From NCBI GenBank assembly GCA_009760855.2, contig WPIO01000116.1:840001-904000 (forward strand): a stretch of 64,000 nt of DNA, given 5' to 3'. The position numbers and the translations under genes are program-made. Numbering within the stretch: position 1 is the first letter of the stretch; every line of letters starts with the position of its first letter. This document shows, in pieces, positions 22,480 through 39,552 of this stretch. Source of the DNA: Cristatella mucedo. Lineage: Eukaryota > Bryozoa > Phylactolaemata > Cristatellidae. The notes under the pieces were generated by a model. That model searched no databases and was not told the DNA's origin. It was given only the letters and a program-made list of their open reading frames with translations.

Positions 22480-24400
22480 TACTCTAGCTTTGTTTGTAAT
22501 TGTAATAGACGATCATAAATTGCTGTATTGTCTCGGACAATTGCCGTCGATTGCCCAAGGTTGAAGGTGAAAATGAACAGTATGTGCGCCCATTGCGAGC
22601 GTTATGTGGTAGGATAACTACAAATTCAAACAGCCAATTTCCAGCGAAGTTGAACAAGATTGCTGCAGAGACCGGGCCATTGCCGTCGATTTCCCTCTAT
22701 TGTGGCTTTGTCGATTGTATAAAATGATGTGGCTGCACTTTTAATGCAGTATAATGCAATATTCAGAATGTTTGGAGCTTCTCTGAGCAATTGTCGGTCC
22801 GTTTGTATCTGTCGTTATGAATTGGCGTATTTCCCCGGGCCATTGCCGTCGATTGCCGTACGTTGCCGTCTATTGAACGTGCACAACTTGTGAAAATTAT
22901 TCGTGCATATAGGTACATGTTACGTGGAATGAGAGTTGCAGTTTATTGTAGCCAATCTTGTCAATTTTCCATTGATTTCGCTATCGGCCCCTACCATTGC
23001 TGTTGATTGTTGTGCATTGCTGACAGTTAACATAAAAGCATCTTGAAAAATTTCAAAGTCTTACTTTGGATGCAGCGGAATGTTATATTTAATGACAATT
23101 AAGGCTTCCGCGCTGCCACTTTCTCTTCAATTTGCCGGGAATTTGGGTATTGGCCCAGGACATTAGTGTCGATTGCCGTTCATTGCTCGCGATTGCACGT
23201 GCGCGATTAGTTGAAAGGATTGTATTGCTCTTTTAACACAGTGGGCTGTGGCAGGTAAGATATATTTGATCTTAGCCCAGTCACTTCGCAATGATTTGCG
23301 ATGGACCATAATGGATTGCCGTATTGGCCCACGCCATTGCCGTCTATTACCATTCATTGCCCAAGATTGAACGGTCAGAACTGGTGGAAACGGTTGAAAG
23401 TATATGTGCATGCAGTGAATTCTTACGTGAAATGAGAATTGGAGCTTGGTCAGCCGATTTCTTGTCGATTTGCCATGGATTACGGTTTTGGTCCCTACCA
23501 TTGCGGTCGATTGCCGTGCATGGTTGACAATTAACATGCAAAATAGCTTGAAAGTGCTACGATTTTACTTTTAGCACAAAGAAGTGTGAAATGCGATGAC
23601 AATCGGTACTTCGTGCAGCCAATTTAGTGTCAACTTGCCACGGATTGTAGTGGATTGCTGCTTCGAGCCGAGCCGTTGCCGTAGATTGCCATGCTTTGCC
23701 CGAGATTGTAAGAGCGCGATGTCTTAAAATGACATGATTGACTTTAACCAGTGTGCTTTGTAACATGCATGAAAAATTGGGGCATTGCGAAACCGATTTC
23801 AGGGCATTTTGCATCAGATTGCTGTAAATTGAGGTATTGGCCCGGGCCATTGCAGTCAGTTGCAGTGCATTGCTGCCGAATTATTGACGCGGTTGCAGAG
23901 AAATTGTGGGCTTACACAATAAACAAAAAGTAGAGCAACGTGCATTCACTATTAGAGCTTAAAGTGTACGTATTCTGGTCGTTTTTCGGTGGATTGCTGT
24001 ACATTGACGTACTGGCCCGGGCAGTTGCAGTCGATTGCAGTGCATTGCATGAGAACGGCGATGCCAATGCACGTGAAAATAATTTGAATTTTCACAGATT
24101 TTGCTGTCGTATGCAATCAAAAAAGGAGCTTTTCTAACAGGATTTCTTTTGATGCATGGTGGAATGCAGTAGATTTCCGTGGGTTGCGATGGACTGCCGT
24201 ATTGACCTGGGTGGGCCACTGCAATCTTATTTCATTGGACTTCGTGAGAAGGCAGGAGCAGAATCGCATGAAATCTTTTGGGTGCAATGTACGTGTAGCG
24301 TAGTTTGATATTATGAACCTTCTTAAGCTGTGCGCACAGCTGATTTGTGGTTGATTTGACGGGAAATAGAAATGATTTCGGCGGATTGCTGTACAGGCGT
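22480..24400. repeat. Divergent ~170-bp satellite array, best copy
   Basis: The core (GGCCCGGGCCATTGC followed by GTCGATTGC or a variant) recurs near 22670, 22835, 22987, 23152, 23325, 23490, 23663, 23838, 24010 and 24195. Most steps are 152-175 bp. A second motif, (T/C)GTGCATTGC, follows about 12 bp later in many units. Single units differ strongly outside the core. It leads into the start of D1 copy c. Confidence 0.8.
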
Positions 24401-24409
24401 CCGGCATCA

Positions 24410-24545
24410 AAGCTAGTTAAGGTGCTCGCCCCAACTAAAGTCTGGCTGAGGTCGTGGGCTCGAGCCCTGAGGCATATGTGAAGCGCCTAAATAGGGATTA
24501 GGTTCTCTTAGGGCGCTATATAAATGAATTATTATTTATTATAAT
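24410..24545 (+). mobile_element. SINE-2 (tRNA head, LINE A tail)
   Basis: The head has a perfect A-box consensus (TAGTTAAGGTG) and, about 40 bases on, a B-box-like GGGCTCGAGCCC. Then follows the LINE A 3' end: AAGCGCCTAAATAGGGATTAG and TTCTCTTAGGGCGCT, with an ATTATTATTT tail. A sister copy lies at 60325-60460. Confidence 0.8.
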
Positions 24546-24589
24546 TAAGTATGCGCGAAGCGACATGAAATTTGTTGGACGTTGAATTC

Positions 24590-25255
24590 GAATGTTTGCC
24601 ACAACGTCGACGCAAAATTTGAGCTCGGCAACGCTTATGTGCGCTCGTTGCTAGCCTAATTAGAGTGGATTGCGGTCGATTGAGGCAATTCGTCGAACCC
24701 GGCGGGCGCGCGCGCTCAGATCCGCCGCGGTCGCCTGGCGACTCGTAGTAAGCGAAGGAGCGAGCGAACCCTGCGGCCCAAGCCGTCGGCCGGTAGTTCG
24801 CGCTCGCTGCTCGCGGCTCTTCGCACTGCGGCAGACGGTAGAAGCGTAACAGAAGCGTTCAGTCGGTGCGATTTGGCGAAGGCGCAAAAGCGGAAGCCGG
24901 CGCGACGGAAGCGGAAGCCGGCGCCATTCGGTGCCGTGCGACTTCCACGTCCGACAGGTAATTGGGCGCAAACGCAGCGCTTGTAACGCTTGTAGCGGGG
25001 GGGGGGAAGACTAGTGGACAGCTCCTGAGCGCCATAGGTATTGAAGAACGGCCGCGAACACGGTTGCAATGTCCCGCGGCTGCGAACTATGAGCTCGACA
25101 ACCGAGCCTTGGTCACGAATTGCGAGTTCGAGCGGTGAACTTTGAACTGTTAACCTCGAACTGTGAGCTTGTCGCTGAAAAATAGCTGAGAGCAGCTTAT
25201 CAGGTGGCCGCTGTTGGCCGATGCTTAACAGCATCGCGATTTATAAATAGGTAGG
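24590..25255 (+). repeat. D1 duplicon, copy c (partial)
   Basis: This resembles the D1 segment after the satellite. The block AATTAGAGTGGATTGCGG near 24657 matches 1514 and 15868, and the block GCAGCTTATCAGGTGGCCGC near 25193 matches 16342 (GCAGCTTATGAAATAGCCGC). The interior (24690-25100) is more GC-rich and diverged. D1 similarity stops near 25255. Confidence 0.6.
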
Positions 25256-25409
25256 AGCCTGAATATCGTAAGACTTACGAGCAGACCATTATACAAGGCG
25301 TGGACACGATGGTAGTCGCTGTCTGGGAGTGACGTTCCACCAGTGGTTGGGTCCTAGGATTGAGCGTTAGCTCTTGCGAACCTTTTTTTTAAGCAAATCT
25401 CTAGGAATT

Positions 25410-27600
25410 AAATGTAATTTATCACCATCTGCAGCTTCACAGAGCCACAAAGACTATGTGTGTGTTACGCAGGAGAGTTTTTTTTATACCACACTCACAG
25501 CCTAAGCGGCTTTCGGTAGTTACGCATTCGGTAGCCAGCAGTCTTAATCTCACGCGACAAAGAGAAAGTGGGAAGCATAGCGGAATCAGGAGAGCAGTTG
25601 AGGTAGTGATTAGGATGGAAGTAGTAGCTCAGGACCGCTGAAAAGGGTGAGCCATAATCAGCAGCGTGAGAGTATTTGACGTATCGTAAGAATTGTTGCA
25701 GCGAGTTCCACATTGGAGGACCGGCAGAGCCACAGCATCTGTCGCCAACGGTCTTTAAGCGGAGGAATGGAGCAGCTAACTTATTTTCCACACAGGACCC
25801 GAGGGCATGACGAAGCTGAAACGGGTGCAGTAGTTCAGCTAATAATAATAATAATAGGTACGGAGGAGCCAAGCCGTGGCGGACATTGTGGGTCAGCGTA
25901 AGACCTTTGCTCTGCATCCGTTCATCAACCGGCAGCCATCCGAGCTCGTTAAGCAAAGGAGACACGTGTCCAAACCTCTGGGACTTGAAGACTTGCCTTG
26001 CAGCCATATTCAAAGCTTGCTGCAGTGGCTTATTTGCTTTCTTTGGTAGCCGGCCAAAAGGGAAAAACAATAATCAAGCCGAGACAGAACTAAGGAGCTA
26101 GTTAAATCTTTTACAACTCACTGTGGAAGACAGCTCATGATCTTAGATAGTAATCAGACGTGATGGTTATCTGTAGAAGCAGTTTTCTGAATGAAGCTTT
26201 TAAAATTTAGGCAGCCGTCAAAAACTGCATCTACATTACGAGCACGTGGTGATGGTCGCACAGCAGCATCCCCTATTAGAAGAGCAAAGCCTTTTAATCC
26301 GGCCACAGGCTAAGGGTGCCCTCTGAGCAGCAGTTCGGTTCTATCGTCTTTTAGTTTCAAGAAGTTTCCGGTATCTAGGATCTAATGTCGGCAAAGCAAA
26401 TATTCAGTTTATTAGTTGCTACAGCTGATTCCAACGGTTTGAATGACAAATAAAGCTGAGTTTCGTATGCATAAAAGTTATATCCTATTCCATGGGTCTT
26501 AATCACTTTTCCCAGAGGTTGAGTATAAATGGTGAACAGCAAGGGGCCGAGGACGGACCCGTGAGGGACTCTACAGGTGACCCGTCTCGTGTGTGAGACC
26601 TGACCGCCACACGACCCGGATTGAACGCGATCAGATAAAAGCAATTTGAACCGTGCCAGTACCTCGTCTGCCAGACCGATCGTTGTTCTCAATCGTTCAA
26701 ATAGAACATCGTGATCAACGGCGTTGAAGGCAGCTGATAGAGCTACCAGAGTTAGGGCAGTGACATTTCCTCATCATTACCACATATTATGTCATCGTTA
26801 ACACGGAGAAGAGCAGTTTCAGTGGAGTGCTACCTCTAGAACTCGGATGCAATGTTTCTGACATTTCATTCTTTTCAATATGCGCAACTAGAGGCGGCAG
26901 TGTTTTTGAGAATCTTTGACAAAAAGAAAGAAGTAAAACTGGGCGATAGCTTGCAAGAATCTCTGTATTTAATTCATGCTTTTTTAGTGTCGGTCCAACG
27001 ATTGCCGATTTGAAGGACATGGGTACGAACCCTTTTCCAAAAAAAAAGCATTGCAATTCTCGGTTATGGCAGGCCTAAGTTGGTCTGCCATTGAAGACCA
27101 GTGATGATTGTCTCGAGAGACGAGCTCTTTTTACTAGACCTTGTTAAGGTAGCCACATTGCATGCAGAAAACATGGAAAACGTTTTAATAAAAGTTACAG
27201 GTTGTGATTCCACAATAGCTTTACTCGGAGGGGCTTTATGGAGGCACTAATAAGCACAATTATTTCTGTAAAGAAGGCTGAAAACGTTTTGGCTGAGCCG
27301 GTAATATCTGGGGAGTCAGATCTCTCAGTATTGGCCAGTAAATCTGTTACCGTCTTATAAATCTGTCTTGGGTCCGAATGGCAGAAATTCAGTTTTCGAG
27401 TGAATACAGCCCTGGCTTCTGTAAGCTTCCTGGTCTAAAATCGAAAGAACTCTGAAATTGACTATATTGGCCTCAAACCCGATTTCTTAAAACGGCGTTC
27501 AAGCCTGCGCTTAACACGGCACATCTTTTCAAGTTTTTTTTGTAAATTGAAAGGAATCTCCGTGACTCTGTACACGGATAGAATGAACTGGAGCATGTTT
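25410..27600 (-). mobile_element. LINE B, longest copy (dead)
   Basis: Minus-strand CR1-like LINE. From 27600 downward the pieces are a basic segment of the form RRLERRFKKSGL, the RT fingers (FKSAIVGPTLKK, ASYRPV, SRGSTPL) and the RT palm with HGSVLGPLLFTIYTQPL. Next comes the catalytic YADD region mutated to YAYE. The C-terminal domain follows (25495-26070) with GRLPKKANKPLQQALNMAAR and LLNELGWLPVDER, then a 3' end near 25410-25480. Frameshifts, a stop in the SRG region and the broken active site show it is inactive. Confidence 0.85.
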
Positions 27601-27987
27601 GTCAAGAGCACTCCTGATTGTAACCGAAGTAGCTGTCAATAAGAAGTCACTTGCCATGCCAGCCGAACTATACAGGCTATTTCTAGTGCATTTTCTAATA
27701 CGGCGTTGATTTTGGCGTTGCGTGCAGAATATCGAGCACTGCGTTGCAATCGTCGGCGTATTGGAAACGGCAGGTATTTTAACATTTTTTGCACGAGTTG
27801 GCCCCTAACCGAAATAGTCGGGGTCGCGTGATCTCAACACAATATACTAGCGGCTCCTTGGCCGAGGGCTGAGACCAGTTCAAATCGAAACATTAACAAC
27901 GGGAGCACAACTGCAGCCCTTAGCACGGCTTCTGCTTTTATTCGGCTTTGTCCATTGATTATCGCATAATAAGCTCCTGGCCGCAAT

Positions 27988-28135
27988 AATAATAATAATA
28001 TATTTGGCATTGTGCCCTCATAGAACTCAATCTCTTTCTGGGCACTTCACATTCGCTGCAAAGGAAGCGCGATCGAATGGCTAGCGGTAGCATGCTCTAT
28101 AAACAGCAAGAATTGCGCAGTTAATGGAGAACAAC
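27988..28135 (-). mobile_element. LINE A 3' tail, minus strand
   Basis: Reverse complement of the LINE A end: (AAT)n, then CCCTCATAGAACTCAATCTC and the arm GGGCACTTCACATTCGCTGC. Confidence 0.75.
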
Positions 28136-28372
28136 ATGGTAGGAGTTAGGCAATAGCTCAGGAACCGCTAATCATGAATATCGGTCGCAATCCGGCCGAT
28201 TTAGCTCGCCTCCGCCATTTCAGCAGGGAGTAGCGCTCCAGGAGTTGGCCTCGACTCATTTGAGCCCAGCTGCCTTGCAGACGTTGCTCAGTGGCTGCAG
28301 AGCCATGTAAGAGCTGCTACACGTCATGGCCGCTTTCAAACGGCTGCAACTCTCCAAAGATACAAAAAACGA
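28136..28372. other. No recognised feature
   Basis: Spacer between a LINE A tail and a degenerate SINE-1. Nothing recognised. Confidence 0.4.
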
Positions 28373-28530
28373 TACCAGCTGGTTTACCAGCCTCATTCTG
28401 TTTTAGCGGCAGAAGAGCCTTAAAGGCTATCCCCGTCGCTTGCAGCAGCACTAAAGGATCGCCCACCCGTGGATTCGAGCCAACGTCCTCGAGACCGAGG
28501 TGGCGAAGAGCGACTGTCTTACCTAGTGTA
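28373..28530 (-). mobile_element. SINE-1, degenerate, minus strand
   Basis: The order of blocks matches SINE-1 in reverse: CCAGCTGGTTTACCAGCCTC, AAAGGCTATCCCCGTCGCTTG, AAAGGATCGCCCACC, then a degenerate hairpin CGTCCTCGAGACCGAGG and ACCTAGTGTA. Old copy with several mismatches. Confidence 0.75.
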
Positions 28531-29414
28531 GACTTCTCTAGTCTATGGATGCGGACTTGTTACGTCAATGTGCGCTCGCTCTTTGTTGCAGCCGCTATCT
28601 GCAACTGTCGGCATACTTCCGGCGTGCTTCGGCTCTGAATCCAATAGTCGCTAGTAGCAGCGATTCCAAGGCTTCCGCCCAGAGCTTCCGCCAGTATCCG
28701 TTTCGCATCGGCTGCAACTGGAGCCTTCACGAGCGCTGCGTTTGCCGCCTCGCTCTGCCCCTGCGGAGAGGCCGCTAGACGACACCAGGCCGGAAGCGCT
28801 CGCGCGCGCGCGAGTGCCTGGCTGCGCGAGTCGGAGGCGCAGACCGCGCTCCGCGCCGCAGTGCGCGTCCAGCGCCGTCTGCGGCCTGCCGCGCACTGCG
28901 GACGCTGCGTGGCGGCGAGCTAAAGCGAGGCCTGCCGAGCCGCCTCGCAGTGAAATCCGCGGGGTCAGCGACGACATTGAAGGCGACTGCGACGGCCGGC
29001 GGCTGTCGCCTCGGCGTTTCGCGACGCCTGCGACGGTGCGCATCTAGCAGCCCAGCTACCGGGCACGCGGCCGAGCGCCCGACCGGTAACGCGGTCGTCT
29101 CGCTCCGACCGTGGATCCACGCGCTTCGGACGCACCGGCGCGAAGCTTGGCGGGCAGCGCGTTTTTTCTCGATCTCGGCGCCGGCCGGCGACGCGTTGCT
29201 CAGCGCCGGTAGCTCACACTTTACGCTATGTATGGGCAAGAGATATTCGATATGTTAAGATGCGCTAATTACGCAGCGGCCGGGGTGGCCCGCTCGCCAT
29301 TTAAGTAGGCTCCGCCGCCGCTTCGTCGCCACTAGCCCGCACTCGCTACGCCGCCACCGCCGACGCCCCCGCCTCGTCGCGCACGTCCGACATCGACGCA
29401 CTAGTGTACAAGCC

Positions 29415-34825
<5,411 letters not shown>

Positions 34826-35325
34826 ATCCACGCCGACGACTGCCGCGGCGGCTGCGGCGAGGCCGTCGCGAGCCCGCCCGACGAGGGTCCTCGCGCCGCC
34901 GCCGCAGCCGCGAGCGAGCTTCGCCGGCGTCGGATAGCGTAGGCGTAGTTGGCTTTCGGAGAGCTTCGTTGGGATGCAGGCGCGGGCGGAGCCGCGCGTC
35001 GGCGTCGGTCTCGCGTCGGCTGCGGCAGAGAGGCTGGCGTGCGGCCGGCCGCGCTTCAATCCAGCGCCAGCGACTACGGCAGCGCTAGGCCGGCGATCGC
35101 TTGGGCGACAAGCATCGCGATCGGCGGTGTGGCGGCGACCTAAATATGGACTCGCTGTGACGCCGAGTTGGGCATACCGTGGTTGGTGGAGTGACTTCCG
35201 CCGACGCAGGTGATGAGCTCTAGTCGTGCTAGCGCACAAAAAAGGTGTGGCTTCTGCTTCCCTTGTGCTTCCGGCGGCTCGGGCTCGCGTTTCTCAGCGC
35301 TTCTACAATTTGTGATACGAAATGT

Positions 35326-35331
35326 AATAAA
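35326..35331 (+). terminator. Likely polyadenylation signal of the transgelin-like gene
   Basis: AATAAA lies about 500 bases after the stop codon, close to the right end of the GC-rich block. Confidence 0.5.
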
Positions 35332-35568
35332 ACTATGCGCAGCTGTTTCAGAATACGGTTTCTCTGTCAGTGTTTGGAGCGCTCGAAGCGGTTCGATCGC
35401 CAGTTCGATCGCCAGTCGTTGAATCGCATTAACGCTGCGCCCGGGTGAGGAAGAGCACACGCCGTGCGATTGGCTGTCTCGTAACAGAGCGATCCGGGGC
35501 TCCTATGGTTAAGAGCTCTTCTCGCTGTGTCGCGCGACTGGCCCCAAAAGGAATGTGCACATCAAGGC

Positions 35569-35609
35569 CGCCCCCTTGCGCAAGCCAAGTTCGCCCCCTT
35601 GCGCAAGCC
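35569..35609. repeat. 23-bp direct repeat, two copies
   Basis: CGCCCCCTTGCGCAAGCC occurs at 35569 and again at 35592. Each copy contains the palindrome CTTGCGCAAG. Confidence 0.85.
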
Positions 35610-36129
35610 GGAATAGACATTATAGCAAAGCTGCAGGCACTTCAGAAAATCTGATCTGAGACCCTGTATGGATCGTAATGATCAGAAGCTAAAGCCTTAA
35701 AATATCTTTACCTTTCGTTTCGTCTTAAAAATTCAGGTCGACGTCAGATAGACTGGAGCTGATCTCAAGCACCCCGATATCAAGCGCCGCATCCGACGGC
35801 ACTTCGTACCGAATGACAACATGCACTGAGAATAGTAAGAACAAGAAATGTGTGTAGTGCCCTAACTACATATCTGTCGATGAAGTGTGTGTCAGTTGAT
35901 TAGTGACAATATGCATACAGTGTCAGCAAGCAAGTAAAGAACTATTTGCACGGATAGCAAAATACAGGGATGACATGTTTAACGTTTAGATTATTTCAAA
36001 GTTTTGCGGACCTCTGTCTGTAGCTTCACAAGGCCGCAAGGAATAAGAGGGGGTGACACTCAAAAGTTTGATATAGCCCACTGAAACTTCAAGTGGCTTC
36101 AGGTGCTCATTCGGTGGCCAAAAGACTAA

Positions 36130-36200
36130 ATGTAAAGTACCCAGAAAGAGATTGAGTTCTCTGAGGGCGCTATATCGAATACATTATTATTGTTTTATTA
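36130..36200 (+). mobile_element. LINE A 3' tail, plus strand
   Basis: GTAAAGTACCCAGAAAGAGA then TTCTCTGAGGGCGCT and ATTATTATTGTTTTATT. Only the terminal stem-loop and tail are left. Confidence 0.75.
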
Positions 36201-36682
36201 TTGTATTTTACCCATCCCGACAGCATCCAGTTTGTTTTGAGCTTTGTTCTGATGAGACTTCCGACCGACAAGTCCAACGGTCTATTTTACGCCCCTGCGA
36301 TCCGGCTGTCTGCCGATCCAAGAATCGGAATTCTCATGGCCTCGCATAAGCCTGGCAGTCAATTTAGCGTAAAGGATTTTTTATCCGGAGAGCTTCACTT
36401 TACGCGGCGACACTGATTAGTCTAGTTACCTAAAGCACGCAAACGACTAGATAGACTGCACTGCTTGTCACGGTCGCCTTGCCTGCTCCATCTGTAACGC
36501 GTATAATTCGGAAAATCTCAGGAAAAACTAATTAAAGAGCTGCATGTAAACAGCAGTTGAAGATGCCGAACGGATGTCATGCCAGGTTTCAGCTCGGAAA
36601 AGAAATTGAACTGCCGAGCTTCAAGAAATTTAGATTGGAATGCTCGAGCACATCGCAGCTGAGCTATGGCCTAATAATGATG

Positions 36683-36718
<36 letters not shown>

Positions 36719-37101
36719 TACTTGATAAATCGCCCACAGAGAACTTAATCTCTTTCTAGGCGCTTTACATTTGCTGCAAAAGGAAATGCAATTAAATGGT
36801 AAGTAAAATCATGCTTGACAAACAAACAAAATGAATAACATGGTTAGGGGTGACATGCACAGGGTCAGCATGCAAATGTGGTTAGTGGCAGCATGCACAG
36901 TATCAGCACGCATAAGCACGTCAAGGACGAATCACAAGGACCCACTAAATGCTGTCCAAAATAGGTGTGTTTTTAGGTTCCTTTTAAATGTGGTCAGATC
37001 AGGGGATGTTCTGACGCAGATCGGGAGGGAGTTCCAGGCTCTGAGAGCATACGAACTAAATGCACGGTCTCGAAAGGATTTGAGGTTTGTACGAGGTATT
37101 T

Positions 37102-38619
37102 CTAGACTGTTGGATTCCGAAAAGCTGGTGCTACGATGCTTGGCCTGATGGGGGTCCTTATGTTGGAGAAATAGGCTGGAGCCATAGAATGAATGGACCT
37201 AAAAGTGAGCGACAAAACCTTGAAGTCAATCCGTTGCTTGACTGGTAGCCAGTGCAGGTCGGCGAGAAGTGGAGTAATGTGGCAACTGTGACGTTCACGA
37301 CAGACAAGCCTAGCTGCAGAGTTTTGCACCAGCTGCAATCGCCTGATCGCACATGCTAGTAGGCCAGTAAGCAGTGAGTTGCAGAAGTCGAGACGAGATG
37401 TCACGAATGCATGGGCCAACTTAGACGTGGTATCCTTATCTAAACAAGCCCGAATTTTAGCAATGTTATGAAGCTGAAAATAGGCAGATTTGACTGTGGA
37501 GCTGATATGGTCGTCTAACGAGAGGTCGCTTTGGAATATGACACCTAGATTTCGAGCTGACTTGATAAGAGATATGCTGGCAGAGCCAATTTTGAGCGTC
37601 AGCCTTTCGAATTTCTGAATCACACTGGGTTTGCCCATAACTAGTAAGTTAGTTTTGTCATCGTTTAGTTTAAGAAAATTTGCTGCAAGCCATGTGCGGA
37701 TGTCATCAATGCATGCTGCAAGTGAGTTTAGAGAATTTGAGGTGCTCGAAGGCTGGGAGGGATCAAAGCAAAGGTACAACTGAGTGTCATCCGCATAGAA
37801 GTGAAAGCCTAGATTGTGCTTGGCAATCACATCAGCAAGAGGCAGAGTATAAACCGTGAAAAGAACTGGACCTAGCACGGAGCCCTGAGGTACTCCATAT
37901 TTCAGAGGTACTTCAGATGATCTTTGTCCATTCACGTCAATACTCTGCAGTCTCCCACTGAGATAGGACCTGAACCACTGCAGAGCAGTGCCAGTGATGC
38001 CCAGGCGAGATGAGAGGCGCTCTAGAAGAACTTTGTGATCGATGGTGTCAAAAGCTGCCGATTGATCAAGCAAAACAAGCAGAAACACTCTACCTATGTC
38101 TGCACTCCTAAGTAGGTCGTTGTATACCCTAAGCGATGCTGACTCTGTGGAGTGATTAGCTCTAAAGCCAGACTGGAACTTACTAGCAAGGTATGAGGTT
38201 TCGATATATGAGTTTAGCTGGTCTGCCACTACCTGTTCCAGTGTCTTTGATCGAAATGGTAGAAGGGAGACTGGGCGGTAGTTGCTCAAGTTCTCTTGGT
38301 CTAGTGTTGCTTTCTTGAGGAGAGGCCTGACTACAGCTTTTTTGAAAGGTGCTGGGACATGACCTGAGGCTAATGACATATTAATGATGTTAGTTATGCA
38401 TGGCAGCAGCAAATCAATGCAACGTAGGAGCAGGACAGTGGGAATATGGTCCAGAGGACTTGTTGTCTTCTTTGATTGAGATACGAACTTTAGGACTAGT
38501 TCACTAGTGACCTTCTTAAATGCAGACATTGAGGTGCAGCCAGGAACCGAGGAACAGCATTCTAGTGGGGAGGTTGTCATCGCAGGAATGGATTCCCTGA
38601 TCTTGTCTATCTTCTGCAC
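37102..38619 (-). CDS. LINE A ORF2, reverse transcriptase part
   Basis: A 505-residue open frame with intact RT motifs, including catalytic YADD (in [14 protein letters not shown]) and the GVPQGSVLGP block. The Met used is not a natural start: the frame continues upstream in phase past the TGA at 38626 into the endonuclease part. The stop is probably a recent mutation. Confidence 0.85.
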   Translation of the reverse strand: MQKIDKIRESIPAMTTSPLECCSSVPGCTSMSAFKKVTSELVLKFVSQSKKTTSPLDHIPTVLLLRCIDLLLPCITNIINMSLASGHVPAPFKKAVVRPLLKKATLDQENLSNYRPVSLLPFRSKTLEQVVADQLNSYIETSYLASKFQSGFRANHSTESASLRVYNDLLRSADIGRVFLLVLLDQSAAFDTIDHKVLLERLSSRLGITGTALQWFRSYLSGRLQSIDVNGQRSSEVPLKYGVPQGSVLGPVLFTVYTLPLADVIAKHNLGFHFYADDTQLYLCFDPSQPSSTSNSLNSLAACIDDIRTWLAANFLKLNDDKTNLLVMGKPSVIQKFERLTLKIGSASISLIKSARNLGVIFQSDLSLDDHISSTVKSAYFQLHNIAKIRACLDKDTTSKLAHAFVTSRLDFCNSLLTGLLACAIRRLQLVQNSAARLVCRERHSCHITPLLADLHWLPVKQRIDFKVLSLTFRSIHSMAPAYFSNIRTPIRPSIVAPAFRNPTV

Positions 38620-38625
38620 AAAGAA

Positions 38626-39552
38626 TCAAGAGAAGCGATCGGCTAGATCATCATTAGGATCATCAGGTAAGGAGCTAATCTGGGAACGGTTGAGTAGATG
38701 GTTTATTGTCGACATCAGCCTTTTTGGATTGTGCATCTGTGATTCAACAATGTTTTTATAAAAGCTAGACTTGGCCTTTGCTAGGATCGATTGGTACGAC
38801 ATACAGTAGTCTTCACATGCCTGTCGATGGACAGTTAGTCCAGATCTTTTGTATGCTTTTTCAAGCTTTCGTTTAGTAGACCTGGCTAGTTTAATGTCTG
38901 AGGTAAACCATAGGCCGTCTGGGCGGGGGCGCACAGTGTGCTTTGTCAGAGGTGCAAACTCGTCGAGCGTGTCAGCTAGTATCTTGTTGTAGCTATCTAC
39001 CAATGATGACATATCGGAGGGAGGACTGAGCAGCAAAGGTGAAGCAGATATGCTCGCACGGACAGCATCGATGTCAAGGGTCTTGAGGTTTCGCGATTCA
39101 CAGGTTATTTTAGAGGAGAATGTGGGCACACACTGTAGATTGAATGAGATCTGCATGTGGTCAGATAAGCAGGATTTGTTGATAATTGGTGATGACAAAG
39201 TACAGTTGTATGAGAAAATCTGGTCGAGTGTGTGACCCTTGATGTGGGTAGGGCCATGCACATGAGCCACAAGAGACAATGAGTCAGTCAATGCACGAAA
39301 TTCGGTGCTGAAAGCGTCAGATAAGTTATTAAAGTGAACGTTGAAATCACCCATTACGAGGAAGGATTGATTTCTTGCACACATAATCGAAATGAGATTG
39401 GAGGAATCTGAGATAAAGGAGGATTTGGTACCTGGAGGGCGATAGACTGCTGCCACTATCGGTAGCTTGTTTTCGGGTGAGACCAAGACAATTGATTCAA
39501 AAGACTGCTTCGAGGGTACCGCAAATGGCTTGAAGTTGAATTTCGAGCGCAC
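38626..39552 (-). CDS. LINE A ORF2, endonuclease part (partial)
   Basis: A 308-residue frame ending at an in-frame TGA. It carries GDFN and SDH motifs of AP-like endonucleases and the connector to the RT (KRLMSTINHLLNRSQIS, ending DRFS). The first third of the endonuclease is missing. It is part of one ORF with 37102-38619. Confidence 0.8.
   Translation of the reverse strand: MRSKFNFKPFAVPSKQSFESIVLVSPENKLPIVAAVYRPPGTKSSFISDSSNLISIMCARNQSFLVMGDFNVHFNNLSDAFSTEFRALTDSLSLVAHVHGPTHIKGHTLDQIFSYNCTLSSPIINKSCLSDHMQISFNLQCVPTFSSKITCESRNLKTLDIDAVRASISASPLLLSPPSDMSSLVDSYNKILADTLDEFAPLTKHTVRPRPDGLWFTSDIKLARSTKRKLEKAYKRSGLTVHRQACEDYCMSYQSILAKAKSSFYKNIVESQMHNPKRLMSTINHLLNRSQISSLPDDPNDDLADRFS

Noticed and set aside
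22480-24400. CRISPR-like array
   Set aside because: The repeats are degenerate, about 170 bp apart, with related rather than unique spacers, in a eukaryotic sequence.
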